Shown here: positions 16,830 to 25,323 of the stretch, in pieces
How the letters are laid out: every line of letters starts with the position of its first letter
Numbering within the stretch: the stretch's first letter is position 1
From: Terriglobia bacterium
GTDB taxonomy: Bacteria; Acidobacteriota; Terriglobia; Bryobacterales; Bryobacteraceae
Direction of reading: 5' to 3'
NCBI GenBank assembly: GCA_020073265.1
Contig: JAIQFN010000052.1
Span: forward strand, 1-42,853
DNA length: 42,853 nucleotides
Notes under the pieces: generated by a model
The model's database searches: none
Told to the model about the DNA's origin: nothing
The model's input: only the letters and a program-made list of their open reading frames with translations
Program-made: the position numbers and the translations under genes

Positions 16830-18140
16830 CTAAGCGAAAACCGGCTCGGCGGCGTGCGCGTATGGGCACGGCTGGCCGTTCAAGTGCGCCTCGAAATCTT
16901 CGGGAAATTTCTCCACGATCGAAATGGTCGGCATGGCGGCGGCATCGCCCAGCGCGCAGAACGTCCGGCCCAGCATGTTCTTGGACAATTCGCCGATCAT
17001 CGGGATGTCGCTCTTCTGGCCCATGCCGGAATGAAACCGCTCCAGCATCCGTTTCAGCCAGGTGGTGCCCTCGCGGCACGGGATGCACCAGCCGCAGCTT
17101 TCGTGCGCGTAGAACTTCATGATGCGGAGCGCGAACCGCACCATGCAGGTGTCTTCATCCAGAATCACGGTGCCGCCTGAGCCGAGCATGCTCTTGATCT
17201 TGGCCAGCGTGTCGAAATCCATCGGGATATCGCACTCCTCGGCTTTCAAAATCGGGCAGGACGAGCCGCCCGGAACCACGGCTTTCAGTTTTTTTCCGTT
17301 GCGCATCCCGCCGCCCACTTCGTGGATCATGCGCAGCAGATTGAAGCCCACGGGCAGCTCGTAGACTCCCGGCTTGTTGATGTGCCCGGACAGGCAGATC
17401 ATGCGGGTTCCGCCGTTTTTGGGAGTTCCCAGCGCGGCAAACGCGGCGCCGCCGTCGCGAATGATGGCCGGAACCGCCGAAAGCGTCTCGACGTTATTCA
17501 GCAGCGTGGGCGACTGCCACGCGCCCACCACGGCCGGGAACGGCGGCTTCATGCGCGGGATGCCGCGCTTGCCTTCGATCGAATCCAGCAGCGCCGTCTC
17601 TTCGCCGCATTCGTAGGCGCCGGCGCCGGAGTGCGTGTAGAGATCGAAATCGAAGCCAGTCCCTTGGATGTTCTTGCCCAGGTATCCGCGGCCGTAGGCC
17701 TCGGCGATGGCGCGGTCCATATGTTCGATCAGGTATCGATACTCGCCGCGAATATAGATGTAGCCCTTGTGCGCGTCCACCGCGCGCCCTGCGATGAGGA
17801 TGCCTTCGATTAACTGGTGCGGATCGTTCTCCATCAGCAGCCGGTCCTTGCAGGTGCCCGGCTCGCTCTCGTCGGCGTTGATGATCACGTACTTCGGCTT
17901 AGGCGAGGTGCGCGGCACGAAGCTCCACTTCATGCCGGCCGGGAATCCGGCGCCGCCGCGCCCGCGCAGCGCGGAGATTTTCACCTCTTCCACAATCTGT
18001 TCGGGCGTCATCTGCATGGCCTTGAAAAAAGCCTTGAAGCCGTCAGTGGCGAGGTAAGCGTCGAGCGAATGCGAGTTGGGCATGCCGAAGCGCTTGGTTA
18101 CGACTTTTACTTCGAGTGGACTGGGTTCGTTATATAACAT
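16830..18140 (-). CDS. nuoF: NADH-quinone oxidoreductase subunit F (NADH/FMN site)
   Basis: The 436-residue protein accepts electrons from NADH. FMN/NADH motifs are LRGRGGAGFPAGMKW (58-72) and GAGAYECGEETAL (172-184). The N3 4Fe-4S ligands are C349, C352, C355 (ESCGWCIPCREGTT) and C395. Length is normal. Its ATG is preceded by AAGGAACG, where the last unit of the octamer repeat in the nuoE-nuoF gap acts as the only visible ribosome binding site. Confidence 0.97.
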   Translation of the reverse strand: MLYNEPSPLEVKVVTKRFGMPNSHSLDAYLATDGFKAFFKAMQMTPEQIVEEVKISALRGRGGAGFPAGMKWSFVPRTSPKPKYVIINADESEPGTCKDRLLMENDPHQLIEGILIAGRAVDAHKGYIYIRGEYRYLIEHMDRAIAEAYGRGYLGKNIQGTGFDFDLYTHSGAGAYECGEETALLDSIEGKRGIPRMKPPFPAVVGAWQSPTLLNNVETLSAVPAIIRDGGAAFAALGTPKNGGTRMICLSGHINKPGVYELPVGFNLLRMIHEVGGGMRNGKKLKAVVPGGSSCPILKAEECDIPMDFDTLAKIKSMLGSGGTVILDEDTCMVRFALRIMKFYAHESCGWCIPCREGTTWLKRMLERFHSGMGQKSDIPMIGELSKNMLGRTFCALGDAAAMPTISIVEKFPEDFEAHLNGQPCPYAHAAEPVFA

Positions 18141-18141
18141 C

Positions 18142-18239
18142 GTTCCTTTAGTTCCTTGGTTCCTTAGTTGCTTGGTTCCGTAGTTCTCGCCCGGTACATT
18201 CCAACCAAAGAACCAAAGAACTAGTGAACCAAAGAACCG
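18142..18239. repeat. Octamer repeat array, inverted pair (nuoE-nuoF gap)
   Basis: About five 8-base units of the type RGTTCCTT (18142-18187) are followed by about four units of the reverse-complement type AAAGAACC (18200-18239). RNA across the gap could fold into a long imperfect hairpin with a loop near 18190. The same octamer family appears at 21254-21294 and 31787-31882. There are no unique spacers, so this is not a CRISPR array. Confidence 0.85.
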
Positions 18240-18245
18240 GTCCTC

Positions 18246-18728
18246 TCATTGCGCCTTTCTCAACTCCGCGACCAGCGCGTCCAGCTTCTCCGGCGTCACG
18301 AGATGATGGAAGTCGTAGTTGATCTGGACGGCCGGCGCCCACGAACACGCCCCGATGCACTCCACTTCCTCCAAGGAAAACTGGCCGTCGGCGGTCACTT
18401 GCTTGTTCGCGATCCCGAGCTGCTTCGAAGCATGCTCGTACAGCTCTTCACCGCCGCGCAACAAGCAACTGATATTGGTGCACACCTGCACGTGGTACTT
18501 GCCCAGCGGCTTGCGGTGCAGCATCGAATAATAGCCGACTACTTCGTCCACCTGCAGCGGCGTCACCTTGCAAAGCCGCGCCACCTCTTCGATCAGTTCG
18601 TTCGAGATGTGCCCCACCTCGTCCTGCGCGTAAAGCAGCATCGGCACCACCGCCGAACGCGTCCGTCCCGGCGGATAACTCTCCAGCAGCTTCGCAAACC
18701 TGGCTTCCAGCTCCGGCGAAAAGGTCAT
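18246..18728 (-). CDS. nuoE: NADH-quinone oxidoreductase subunit E
   Basis: This is the 160-residue thioredoxin-like subunit that binds the N1a 2Fe-2S cluster. The ligands are C83 and C88 (VCTNISC) and C124 and C128 (ECIGAC). It works next to NuoF at the tip of the hydrophilic arm. Its start overlaps the nuoD stop in TAATG. A 105-base gap with an octamer-repeat hairpin separates it from nuoF, the widest gap within the operon. Confidence 0.97.
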   Translation of the reverse strand: MTFSPELEARFAKLLESYPPGRTRSAVVPMLLYAQDEVGHISNELIEEVARLCKVTPLQVDEVVGYYSMLHRKPLGKYHVQVCTNISCLLRGGEELYEHASKQLGIANKQVTADGQFSLEEVECIGACSWAPAVQINYDFHHLVTPEKLDALVAELRKAQ

Positions 18729-19981
18729 TATCGGTCGGTGTCTCCCAGAACGAAATCCATGCTGCCCAGCGCCGCGATCGAATCCGCCAGCAGCCGGCCT
18801 TCCAGCAGCGCCGGAAGCGCCTGCAGATTACCGAAGCTCGGCGTGCGCATATAAACACGATACGGCTTGGACGTGCCGTTGCTCACTACGTAGTATCCGA
18901 TTTCGCCGCGCGGCGACTCCACCGTCTGGTAGGCTTCGCCTGCCGGCACGCGGAAGCCCTCGGTCACGATCTTGAAGTGGTAGATCAAGGCTTCCATTTG
19001 AGTCTTCATCTTTTCGCGCTCTGGCAGCACGATCTTGGGCGCGTCGGCCTGCCAGGCCCCTTCCGGCATGCCTTCGAGCGCCTGCTTGATGATGCGCGCG
19101 CTCTGCCGCATCTCGCCCAGCCGCACGCGATACCGCGCGAACACGTCGTTTTCAGTGCGCGTGCAGATGTCGAAATCGAATTTGTCGTAGCTGGAGTATG
19201 GCTCGCTCTTGCGAGCGTCCCAGGCGACGCCGGCCGCGCGGATCATGGGGCCGGTGACGCCCAGGTCCAGCAAGTCCTCGAGCGGCGCCATGCCGACGCC
19301 CTGCGTGCGCCGCTTCCAGATGGGGTTGGCGTCCAGCAGTTCCTCGTACTCGTCTACTTTGCTCGGGAACGCGTTGATGAACTTGCCCACCACCTGCTGC
19401 CAGCCGCGCGGTGGCTCCAGCGCCAGTCCGCCGATGCGGATATAGCTGGTCATCATGCGCTGACCGGAGAACATTTCGAAAATCCGCACGATGTCCTCGC
19501 GCTCGCGGAAGCAGTAGAAGAAGACCGTCATGGCGCCGATGTCCAGCGCATGCGTGCCCAGCCATACCAGGTGGCTGTTCAGGCGCGAAAATTCCGCCAG
19601 CATCACGCGCATCCATTGCGCCTTGGGCGGGATTTCGATGTCGCCGATCAGTTTTTCCACCGCCAGCGCGTACACCAGGTTGTTCGACAGGTTCGCGAGG
19701 TAATCGACGCGATCGGTCAGCGTCACCACCTGCTGCCAGGTCTTCACCTCGCACTCTTTTTCGATTCCGGTGTGCAGGAATCCGATGTCGGGTACCGCCG
19801 TCAGGATGGTCTCGCCATCCAGCTCCAGAACCACTCGCAGGACGCCGTGCGTGGACGGGTGCTGCGGCCCCATGTTGAGCGTCATGCGGCGATTGCTGCC
19901 GGGCTGCGCCACCGGTTGCGCGACGGTTTGCTCGGCGGCTTCGGCCGTGATCGTGTCGGTGTGGCTGATGGTCTCACGCAT
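18728..19981 (-). CDS. nuoD: NADH-quinone oxidoreductase subunit D
   Basis: This is the 49-kDa-type subunit lining the quinone site, 417 residues. TLNMGPQHPSTHGVLR holds the conserved His that contacts quinone; DIGFLHTGIEKECEVKTW, DRVDYLANLSNN and YYVVSNGTSKPYRVYMRTPSF are further family blocks. A ~38-residue Ala/Thr/Gln-rich tail precedes the conserved core. The ATG at 19981 is chosen because GGAGGAATAGGA in the nuoC end lies just before it. It normally contacts NuoB, which is missing from this operon. Confidence 0.97.
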   Translation of the reverse strand: MRETISHTDTITAEAAEQTVAQPVAQPGSNRRMTLNMGPQHPSTHGVLRVVLELDGETILTAVPDIGFLHTGIEKECEVKTWQQVVTLTDRVDYLANLSNNLVYALAVEKLIGDIEIPPKAQWMRVMLAEFSRLNSHLVWLGTHALDIGAMTVFFYCFREREDIVRIFEMFSGQRMMTSYIRIGGLALEPPRGWQQVVGKFINAFPSKVDEYEELLDANPIWKRRTQGVGMAPLEDLLDLGVTGPMIRAAGVAWDARKSEPYSSYDKFDFDICTRTENDVFARYRVRLGEMRQSARIIKQALEGMPEGAWQADAPKIVLPEREKMKTQMEALIYHFKIVTEGFRVPAGEAYQTVESPRGEIGYYVVSNGTSKPYRVYMRTPSFGNLQALPALLEGRLLADSIAALGSMDFVLGDTDR

Positions 19982-19989
19982 GACGAATC

Positions 19990-20478
19990 CTATTCCTCCG
20001 GGTAACTGTACTTGTAGCCGTGCACCGGGTAATCCTTGCGCAGCGGATGGCCTTCCCAATCCACCGGCATGAGAATGCGGCGCAGGTCCGGATGATTGCG
20101 GAAGCGGATCCCGAACAGGTCGAACACTTCGCGCTCGTACCAGTTGGCCGAGCGCCATACGCCGGTCACCGAATCAATCTCGGGATCGGCTTCCGAGACC
20201 CAGCATTTCAAACGCAGCCGCGCGTTTTTCGAAAGCGAGTGCAGCAGGTACACCACCTCGAAGCGCGGGTCGGCCGGGTGCCAGTCCACGCAGGTCACCG
20301 CGCTCAAGCGGATGAAATCCTGTTCGAGCTTCAGAAACCGGCACGCCTCCACGATTCTCGAAGGCGTCACGAACAACGTCGGCTCGCCGTGCTCGGAGTG
20401 ACCGCCGGTGATGGCATCCGGCAAGTGCGCGTCCAGCGCCGCGGCTACTGGATGGTCTTGCAATGGATCGGGCAGCAT
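19990..20478 (-). CDS. nuoC: NADH-quinone oxidoreductase subunit C
   Basis: The 162-residue protein carries the 30-kDa subunit signature: [12 protein letters not shown] region ([27 protein letters not shown]), then [10 protein letters not shown]. NuoC supports the quinone-proximal part of the peripheral arm. It follows nuoA directly, with the nuoA stop at 20479 and the nuoC start at 20478, in the place where nuoB would usually stand. It is a stand-alone NuoC, not the NuoCD fusion of E. coli. Confidence 0.96.
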   Translation of the reverse strand: MLPDPLQDHPVAAALDAHLPDAITGGHSEHGEPTLFVTPSRIVEACRFLKLEQDFIRLSAVTCVDWHPADPRFEVVYLLHSLSKNARLRLKCWVSEADPEIDSVTGVWRSANWYEREVFDLFGIRFRNHPDLRRILMPVDWEGHPLRKDYPVHGYKYSYPEE

Positions 20479-20901
20479 TTATTCTTCCAGGGACGCTGAG
20501 GCGGCGGCGGTTCCAACTGCGCTGGGCTCATCGCGCGACCAGTCCAGCGCGCCCTTCTTCCAGATGTAGAAGAATCCCGCCAGGATCAGGACGATGAACA
20601 GCAGCATCTCGACGAACGCGAACATCTTCAGTTCACGGTACACCACCGCCCAGGGATAAAGGAACACCGCTTCGATGTCGAACAGGATGAAAACGATCGC
20701 AACCAGGTAGAACTTCACGCTGAAACGTTCCCGCGCCGTTCCCGTGGGCGCGATGCCGCATTCGTAGGGTGAGTCCTTTACCTTGTCCTTGACGCGCTTG
20801 CCGATCAGATAGGACAGCGCCACCAGGGCCGTCGCCACCACTACCGCGATGGCGATCTGAACCAGAACAGGGAAGTACGTGTCGGGGTAAGAAGTTGGCA
20901 T
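20479..20901 (-). CDS. nuoA: NADH-quinone oxidoreductase subunit A
   Basis: This is a 140-residue membrane subunit with three helices and the conserved loop [13 protein letters not shown] plus [21 protein letters not shown]-like second helix (here [17 protein letters not shown]). It marks the start of the operon. I start at ATG 20901 ([14 protein letters not shown]); an upstream ATG at 20937 would add 12 non-family residues. No good ribosome site is visible for either. The upstream region is shared with the divergent thiS. Confidence 0.95.
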   Translation of the reverse strand: MPTSYPDTYFPVLVQIAIAVVVATALVALSYLIGKRVKDKVKDSPYECGIAPTGTARERFSVKFYLVAIVFILFDIEAVFLYPWAVVYRELKMFAFVEMLLFIVLILAGFFYIWKKGALDWSRDEPSAVGTAAASASLEE

Positions 20902-21019
20902 TGGAAGTCGGACTGCGATACCGCAAGCCCTACACATTGACTATAATGAGATCCGGCCTCGGGCCGCAACTCGGGTGCTGATGTCCGGGTTGCTGGTTCC
21001 GGTTTTCTCGATAGCTGGT

Positions 21020-21244
21020 ATGCAAGAGGCTGCAACAAAAACGATACAAATTGTTGTAAACGGGCAGGTTCGCCAGGTTCCGGGCGGAAAGACGCTGCCG
21101 CAGTTGCTGCTGTTTCTGGAGGTCGATCCGGCGCGCGTCGCGGTGGAACTCAACCGGTCCATCGTCAGCCGCAAAGACTGGGAAACGACGGCCATCGATC
21201 CCGGGGCTGCGTTAGAGATCGTACAATTCGTCGGTGGCGGCTGA
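21020..21244 (+). CDS. thiS: Sulfur carrier protein ThiS (orphan)
   Basis: The 74-residue ubiquitin-like protein has IQIVVNGQVRQVP at the N-terminus, VAVELNRSIVSRKDW in the middle and ends IVQFVGGG, giving the C-terminal Gly-Gly that becomes a thiocarboxylate for thiazole formation in thiamine synthesis. The usual partner thiG does not follow; an octamer repeat and a terminator do. The start at ATG 21020 gives the normal family length; an upstream GTG at 20975 is also possible. Confidence 0.85.
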   Translation: MQEAATKTIQIVVNGQVRQVPGGKTLPQLLLFLEVDPARVAVELNRSIVSRKDWETTAIDPGAALEIVQFVGGG

Positions 21245-21253
21245 AGTCGCCCC

Positions 21254-21294
21254 GGTGAACCAAGGCACCAAAGAACTAAAGAACTAAGGAACCA
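21254..21294 (+). repeat. Octamer repeat array, single-orientation copy (after thiS)
   Basis: Five 8-base units of the type AAGAACTA / AGGAACCA follow the thiS stop by about ten bases. Unlike the copies at 18142-18239 and 31787-31882, only one arm is present here. The array runs directly into the thiS terminator stem. Confidence 0.8.
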
Positions 21295-21325
21295 GGCGGC
21301 GCCGTCCCGAAGGGCCTGGGTTTTT
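21292..21325 (+). terminator. Rho-independent terminator of thiS
   Basis: CCAGGC at 21292-21297 pairs with GCCTGG at 21314-21319, with further GC pairing possible inside, and is followed by GTTTTT. It ends just before the MerR promoter, isolating the two transcripts. Confidence 0.7.
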
Positions 21326-21329
21326 CCTA

Positions 21330-21357
21330 TTGACAGCCGCCCCAGGTCGGGTAGAAT
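21330..21357 (+). promoter_or_regulatory. Sigma-70 promoter of the MerR gene
   Basis: A perfect TTGACA (21330-21335) and TAGAAT (21352-21357) are separated by 16 bases, with the gene start 40 bases downstream. This is the best consensus promoter in the window. The next three genes (MerR, CtpA-type protease, guaA) may share it. Confidence 0.75.
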
Positions 21358-21396
21358 TTTAGATGCGCTTCTGTTCCAAAACGTTGGCGGGGGAAC

Positions 21397-21903
21397 ATGT
21401 TCAAAACAAAGAAAACTCGTTCTGAAAACGACGGCGGAGTGCGAACCTTTGCCTCGAGCGATGTCTCCCGTATCGCCCAGGTCAGCTTGCGGCAGTTGCA
21501 GTGGTGGGACGAGCGCAAAGTGGTTTCCCCGCGCCACGAAGGACACAAGCGCCTGTATCGGGCCGAAGAGGTCATCGAAATTACAGTCATCGCCGAACTG
21601 CGCCGCAAGGGCTTCTCGCTCCAGAAGATCCGGCGCGTCCTGCGGTTCCTGCAGCGCGAGATGGGCAAGCGGCTGGCCGATGTGCTCCAGGCCGACTCCG
21701 ACCTGCACTTGGTTACCGACGGGAAATCGATTTACCTCGAAGACCAGAAAGATCGCATCATCGATATTCTCAAGAACGCCAAGCAGCCCATGTTTCTGGT
21801 TTGCGTGAGCGACCAGGTGCGGCGTTTGGACGAATCGCCCCGCAAGCCCGTTCGGGCCGAAGCCGCAGGCGCTGGAGCGCGCCGCACGGCGAGGACCGGC
21901 TGA
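21397..21903 (+). CDS. MerR-family transcriptional regulator
   Basis: The 168-residue protein has a MerR winged-helix domain at about 16-85: RTFASSDVSRIAQVSLRQLQ is the helix-turn-helix, then WWDERKVVSPRHEGHKRLY is the wing, and ELRRKGFSLQKIRRVL follows. The C-terminal ~80 residues form a helix plus a short region without Cys/His metal ligands, then an Arg/Ala-rich tail. The effector is unknown. It has its own sigma-70 promoter and a GGGGGAAC ribosome site. The protease gene follows after 31 bases. Confidence 0.88.
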   Translation: MFKTKKTRSENDGGVRTFASSDVSRIAQVSLRQLQWWDERKVVSPRHEGHKRLYRAEEVIEITVIAELRRKGFSLQKIRRVLRFLQREMGKRLADVLQADSDLHLVTDGKSIYLEDQKDRIIDILKNAKQPMFLVCVSDQVRRLDESPRKPVRAEAAGAGARRTARTG

Positions 21904-21934
21904 AACTTCGCTATACTGAAAGAGCGAGGTACCG

Positions 21935-23545
21935 ATGGGCCGTTCTCTGCGTTCCCTATTTGCCGCATTCTTCATAATCGCTTTGTGTTCGGTAATCGCC
22001 GGCGTCTTCGGACCTGGCTTGACTGGCGTCAAGGCTGCCACCGCGGGTCCCGAAGAGGACATGAAGGCGAGCATCAAGCAGTTCACCACGGTCTACGATG
22101 CCGTGGAGAACAATTTCGCCGACAAGGTCACCTCCGACAAGGGCATATACAAGGGCGCCATTCCCGGCATGTTGCGCACGCTCGATCCGCACTCGAATTT
22201 CTTCGACCCGAAGGATTTCCAGTCGCTGCGCGATGAGCAGAGCGGTCACTACTACGGCGTCGGCATGACAGTGGCGCCCCGGAACGGCAAGACTATCGTG
22301 GTGGCTCCTTTCGGCGGCTCGCCGGCTTACAAGGCAGGCCTGCGCGCCGGCGACGCGATTCTGGAAGTGAATGACAAGAAGACCGACAATCTGAGCACGA
22401 CGGAGATCGCGGACCTGTTGAAAGGACCGCGCGGCACGCATGTCCAGGTGACTGTGGCTCGCGAAGGCGCCGACAAACCCCTGGCTTTCGACATCGTCCG
22501 CGACGAGATCCCGCGCTACAGCGTGGAAGAAGCCTTCTGGCTGCGCCCCGGCGTCGCGTTCATGAAAATCACGGCCTTCAATGAGAACACCAGCCAGGAG
22601 ATGGAAGAGAAGCTGAAGAAGCTCGGCGAGACCAACATCAAGGGCCTGGTTCTGGATCTGCGCCAAAACCCGGGCGGCCTGTTGAATGAAGGCGTGGCCG
22701 TGGCCGGGCACTACCTGCGCAAGGGCGAAGTGGTGGTTTCGCATCGCGGCCGCAACAATCCCGACAAGCCTTATCTGTCGCGCGGAAGCACCTACGGGCA
22801 GAATTACCCCATCGTCGTTCTCGTGGATCAGTTCTCCGCGTCGGCCGCCGAGATTGTGACCGGCGCGCTGCAGGATCACGACCGGGGCTGGGTTCTGGGC
22901 GAAACCACTTTCGGCAAGGGCCTGGTCCAGACCGTATATCCGCTCGAAGACAACGCCGGCCTGGCGCTGACCACCGCACACTATTACACGCCCAGCGGAC
23001 GTCTGATCCAGCGCGACTATTCCAACATCTCGTTCCTCGACTACTACTACGGCAAGCGCACCGATACGAAAAACCTGCAAGACGTGAAGAGCACCGACAG
23101 CGGCAGGACCGTTTACGGCGGCGGCGGTATCACGCCGGATCAAAAGTACGAGCCGCCCAAGCTCAATAAATTTCAGACCGAGCTGATCCGCAAGTTTGCA
23201 TTCTTCAACTTCTCGGCCAAGTGGTTCGGCGCCCGCTCCGAAACCAAGCTCCCCAAGGGCTGGGAGCCGGATGCCGGCGTCCTGAACGAGTTCCACGAGT
23301 ATCTGCTGAAGCAGAACATCGCTTTCATCGAAGCCGATTGGACCGACAACCACACCTGGATCGCCCAACAGTTGAAACGCGAGATGTACGCCACCGGGTT
23401 CAGCTACGAGGACTCGCAAAAGGTTGCGATCGAGACCGATCCGATGGTGGCCAAAGCGATTGAAGCGCTGCCGCAAGCCAGGGCCTTGCTCGATCAGTCC
23501 AAGAAGCTGATCGTCGAGCGATTGAGCCGCGACGGCCGGCCGTAA
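21935..23545 (+). CDS. C-terminal processing protease, S41 family (CtpA/Prc-like)
   Basis: This 536-residue protein begins with a signal anchor (SLFAAFFIIALCSVIAGVFG). A PDZ domain lies at roughly 105-190 (GVGMTVAPRNGKTIVV; GSPAYKAGLRAGDAILEVND). The S41 core carries VLDLRQNPGGLL, SASAAEIVTGAL with Ser303 and FGKGLVQ with Lys328, the Ser-Lys dyad. Such proteases trim or degrade envelope proteins from their C-termini. A ~150-residue C-terminal extension follows the core. GAGGT lies just before the ATG; guaA starts 2 bases after its stop. Confidence 0.93.
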   Translation: MGRSLRSLFAAFFIIALCSVIAGVFGPGLTGVKAATAGPEEDMKASIKQFTTVYDAVENNFADKVTSDKGIYKGAIPGMLRTLDPHSNFFDPKDFQSLRDEQSGHYYGVGMTVAPRNGKTIVVAPFGGSPAYKAGLRAGDAILEVNDKKTDNLSTTEIADLLKGPRGTHVQVTVAREGADKPLAFDIVRDEIPRYSVEEAFWLRPGVAFMKITAFNENTSQEMEEKLKKLGETNIKGLVLDLRQNPGGLLNEGVAVAGHYLRKGEVVVSHRGRNNPDKPYLSRGSTYGQNYPIVVLVDQFSASAAEIVTGALQDHDRGWVLGETTFGKGLVQTVYPLEDNAGLALTTAHYYTPSGRLIQRDYSNISFLDYYYGKRTDTKNLQDVKSTDSGRTVYGGGGITPDQKYEPPKLNKFQTELIRKFAFFNFSAKWFGARSETKLPKGWEPDAGVLNEFHEYLLKQNIAFIEADWTDNHTWIAQQLKREMYATGFSYEDSQKVAIETDPMVAKAIEALPQARALLDQSKKLIVERLSRDGRP

Positions 23546-23547
23546 GT

Positions 23548-25311
23548 TTGAACGCTCCCAAGTCTCAACCCCAAATCACCGTCCTCGACGCGGGTGGGCA
23601 ATACTGTCATCTGATCGCCAGGAAAATCCGCGACCTGGGCGTGTACGCCGATGTGCTCGCCAGCGATACGCCCGCCGGCGATCTCAGCGACCGCAAGGGA
23701 CTCATCATCTCCGGCGGACCGGACAGCGTTTATGAGCCAGGCAGTCCGCGGATCGATCCCGGCATTCTGATGTCGCGCAGCGCCGTGCTCGGCATCTGCT
23801 ATGGCCAGCAGCTCATGGCTTTCGAACTCGGCGGCCGCGTCCGCAAAGGCGACAAGGGCGAGTACGGCCTGGCGCTGCTCTCCAACGTAAAACCGCACGC
23901 GCTGTTTCGGAATCTCAACGGCGGCCAGCAAATCTGGATGAATCATCGCGACCAGGTGGAGGCCGTGCCGCCTGGCTTCGATGTCCTGGCCAGCACCGAT
24001 ACCTGCGCCATCGCGGCCATGGGGCATCGCGAGCGCCCGCTCATGGCGGTTCAATTCCATCCGGAAGTGGTTCACACCAGCCAGGGAACGAAGATCCTTT
24101 CGAATTTCGTGTTCGATGTGTGCGGCTGCGCCAGGGATTGGGATCCCAAGGACCGCATCCGGCCGATCGAGCAGGAAATCCGCACCGTCGCGGGCGACCG
24201 CAACGTGTTCTTCTTCGTCAGCGGCGGCGTGGATTCCACCGTCGCCTACACGCTGTGCTTGCGCGCGCTGGGTCCCGATCGCGTCTACGGCATCTACGTC
24301 GATACCGGCCTGATGCGCGAAGGCGAGACGAAGTACGTCCGGCGTCTGTTCCAGCACTTGGGCGCCACGGCGTTTCACGTCGAGGAGTCTGAAACCGAAT
24401 TCTTGAAGGCGCTCGCGGGCGTGTGCGATCCGGAAACCAAACGGCACATCATCGGCGAGCAGTTCGTGGTGGTCCAGGAGCGGACTCTGAGCACCGGCCA
24501 CTTTCTGGACGGCAACTGGATCCTGGGGCAGGGCACCATCTATCCCGACACCATCGAATCCGGCGGAACCGCCCGAGCCGACGTGATCAAGACGCACCAC
24601 AATCGCGTGGCCGGGATTCAGAAGCTGATCGAGACCGGCCGGATCATCGAGCCGCTGGCCTCGTTCTATAAAGACGAAGTGCGCGAGATCGGCGAAGAGT
24701 TGGGCATTCCCGGCGAGTTCCTGCACCGGCATCCGTTCCCTGGGCCGGGCCTGGCGATTCGTTGCTTGTGTTCAGATACCGAAGCTCCCGTGGAGCGCTT
24801 GGAGCCGGGCTGGCTGCTTCCGATCAAGTCGGTGGGCGTGAAAGGCGATTCGCGCAGTTACCATTCGGTGCTGGCGCTGGAGAATCTGCCGAGCGACGAG
24901 ATCGCAACCGAGCTGGTGAATCGCACCATGGAGATCAACCGCGTTGTGGGACTGGTGAAGGCGCGCGCGGCGATTCCGGCGATGCGCGCCACCATCGGCA
25001 CGCTCACGCCGGCGCGGCTGGCTCGATTGCGCCGCGCGGATGCGATTGTGCGGCGGCTGTCGGAGGAATCCGGATTCGAGCGCGAGGTCTGGCAGTTTCC
25101 GGTGGTGCTGATTCCCATCGGAGTCGAGGGCGCGCCGGATTCGGTGGTGCTGCGGCCGATTCATTCAGTGGACGGCATGACCGCTCAAGTGGTCCGCATG
25201 CCGGACCAGCTGCTGCGGCGCATGGCGGATGAGCTGCTCAAGGTCGATGGCGTGTGCGGCGTGTTCTACGATCTCACCCACAAGCCGCCGGGTACCATCG
25301 AGTGGGAGTAG
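23548..25311 (+). CDS. guaA: GMP synthase (glutamine-hydrolysing)
   Basis: This enzyme makes GMP from XMP, glutamine and ATP. It has 587 residues. The class I amidotransferase has C84 (GICYGQQ), H171 and E173 (FHPEV); the ATP-pyrophosphatase loop FVSGGVDSTVA is at 223-233; and the C-terminal dimerisation domain ends KPPGTIEWE. It is about 60 residues longer than E. coli GuaA, with extra sequence in the final domain. The start is TTG 23548, 2 bases after the protease stop, so the two are probably co-translated. It ends 12 bases from the convergent mutL stop. Confidence 0.97.
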   Translation: MNAPKSQPQITVLDAGGQYCHLIARKIRDLGVYADVLASDTPAGDLSDRKGLIISGGPDSVYEPGSPRIDPGILMSRSAVLGICYGQQLMAFELGGRVRKGDKGEYGLALLSNVKPHALFRNLNGGQQIWMNHRDQVEAVPPGFDVLASTDTCAIAAMGHRERPLMAVQFHPEVVHTSQGTKILSNFVFDVCGCARDWDPKDRIRPIEQEIRTVAGDRNVFFFVSGGVDSTVAYTLCLRALGPDRVYGIYVDTGLMREGETKYVRRLFQHLGATAFHVEESETEFLKALAGVCDPETKRHIIGEQFVVVQERTLSTGHFLDGNWILGQGTIYPDTIESGGTARADVIKTHHNRVAGIQKLIETGRIIEPLASFYKDEVREIGEELGIPGEFLHRHPFPGPGLAIRCLCSDTEAPVERLEPGWLLPIKSVGVKGDSRSYHSVLALENLPSDEIATELVNRTMEINRVVGLVKARAAIPAMRATIGTLTPARLARLRRADAIVRRLSEESGFEREVWQFPVVLIPIGVEGAPDSVVLRPIHSVDGMTAQVVRMPDQLLRRMADELLKVDGVCGVFYDLTHKPPGTIEWE

Positions 25312-25323
25312 CGGCCCCCCAAC

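Noticed and set aside
18142-18239. CRISPR array
   Set aside because: Units are 8 bases, contiguous, without unique spacers, and form an inverted pair; no cas genes nearby.
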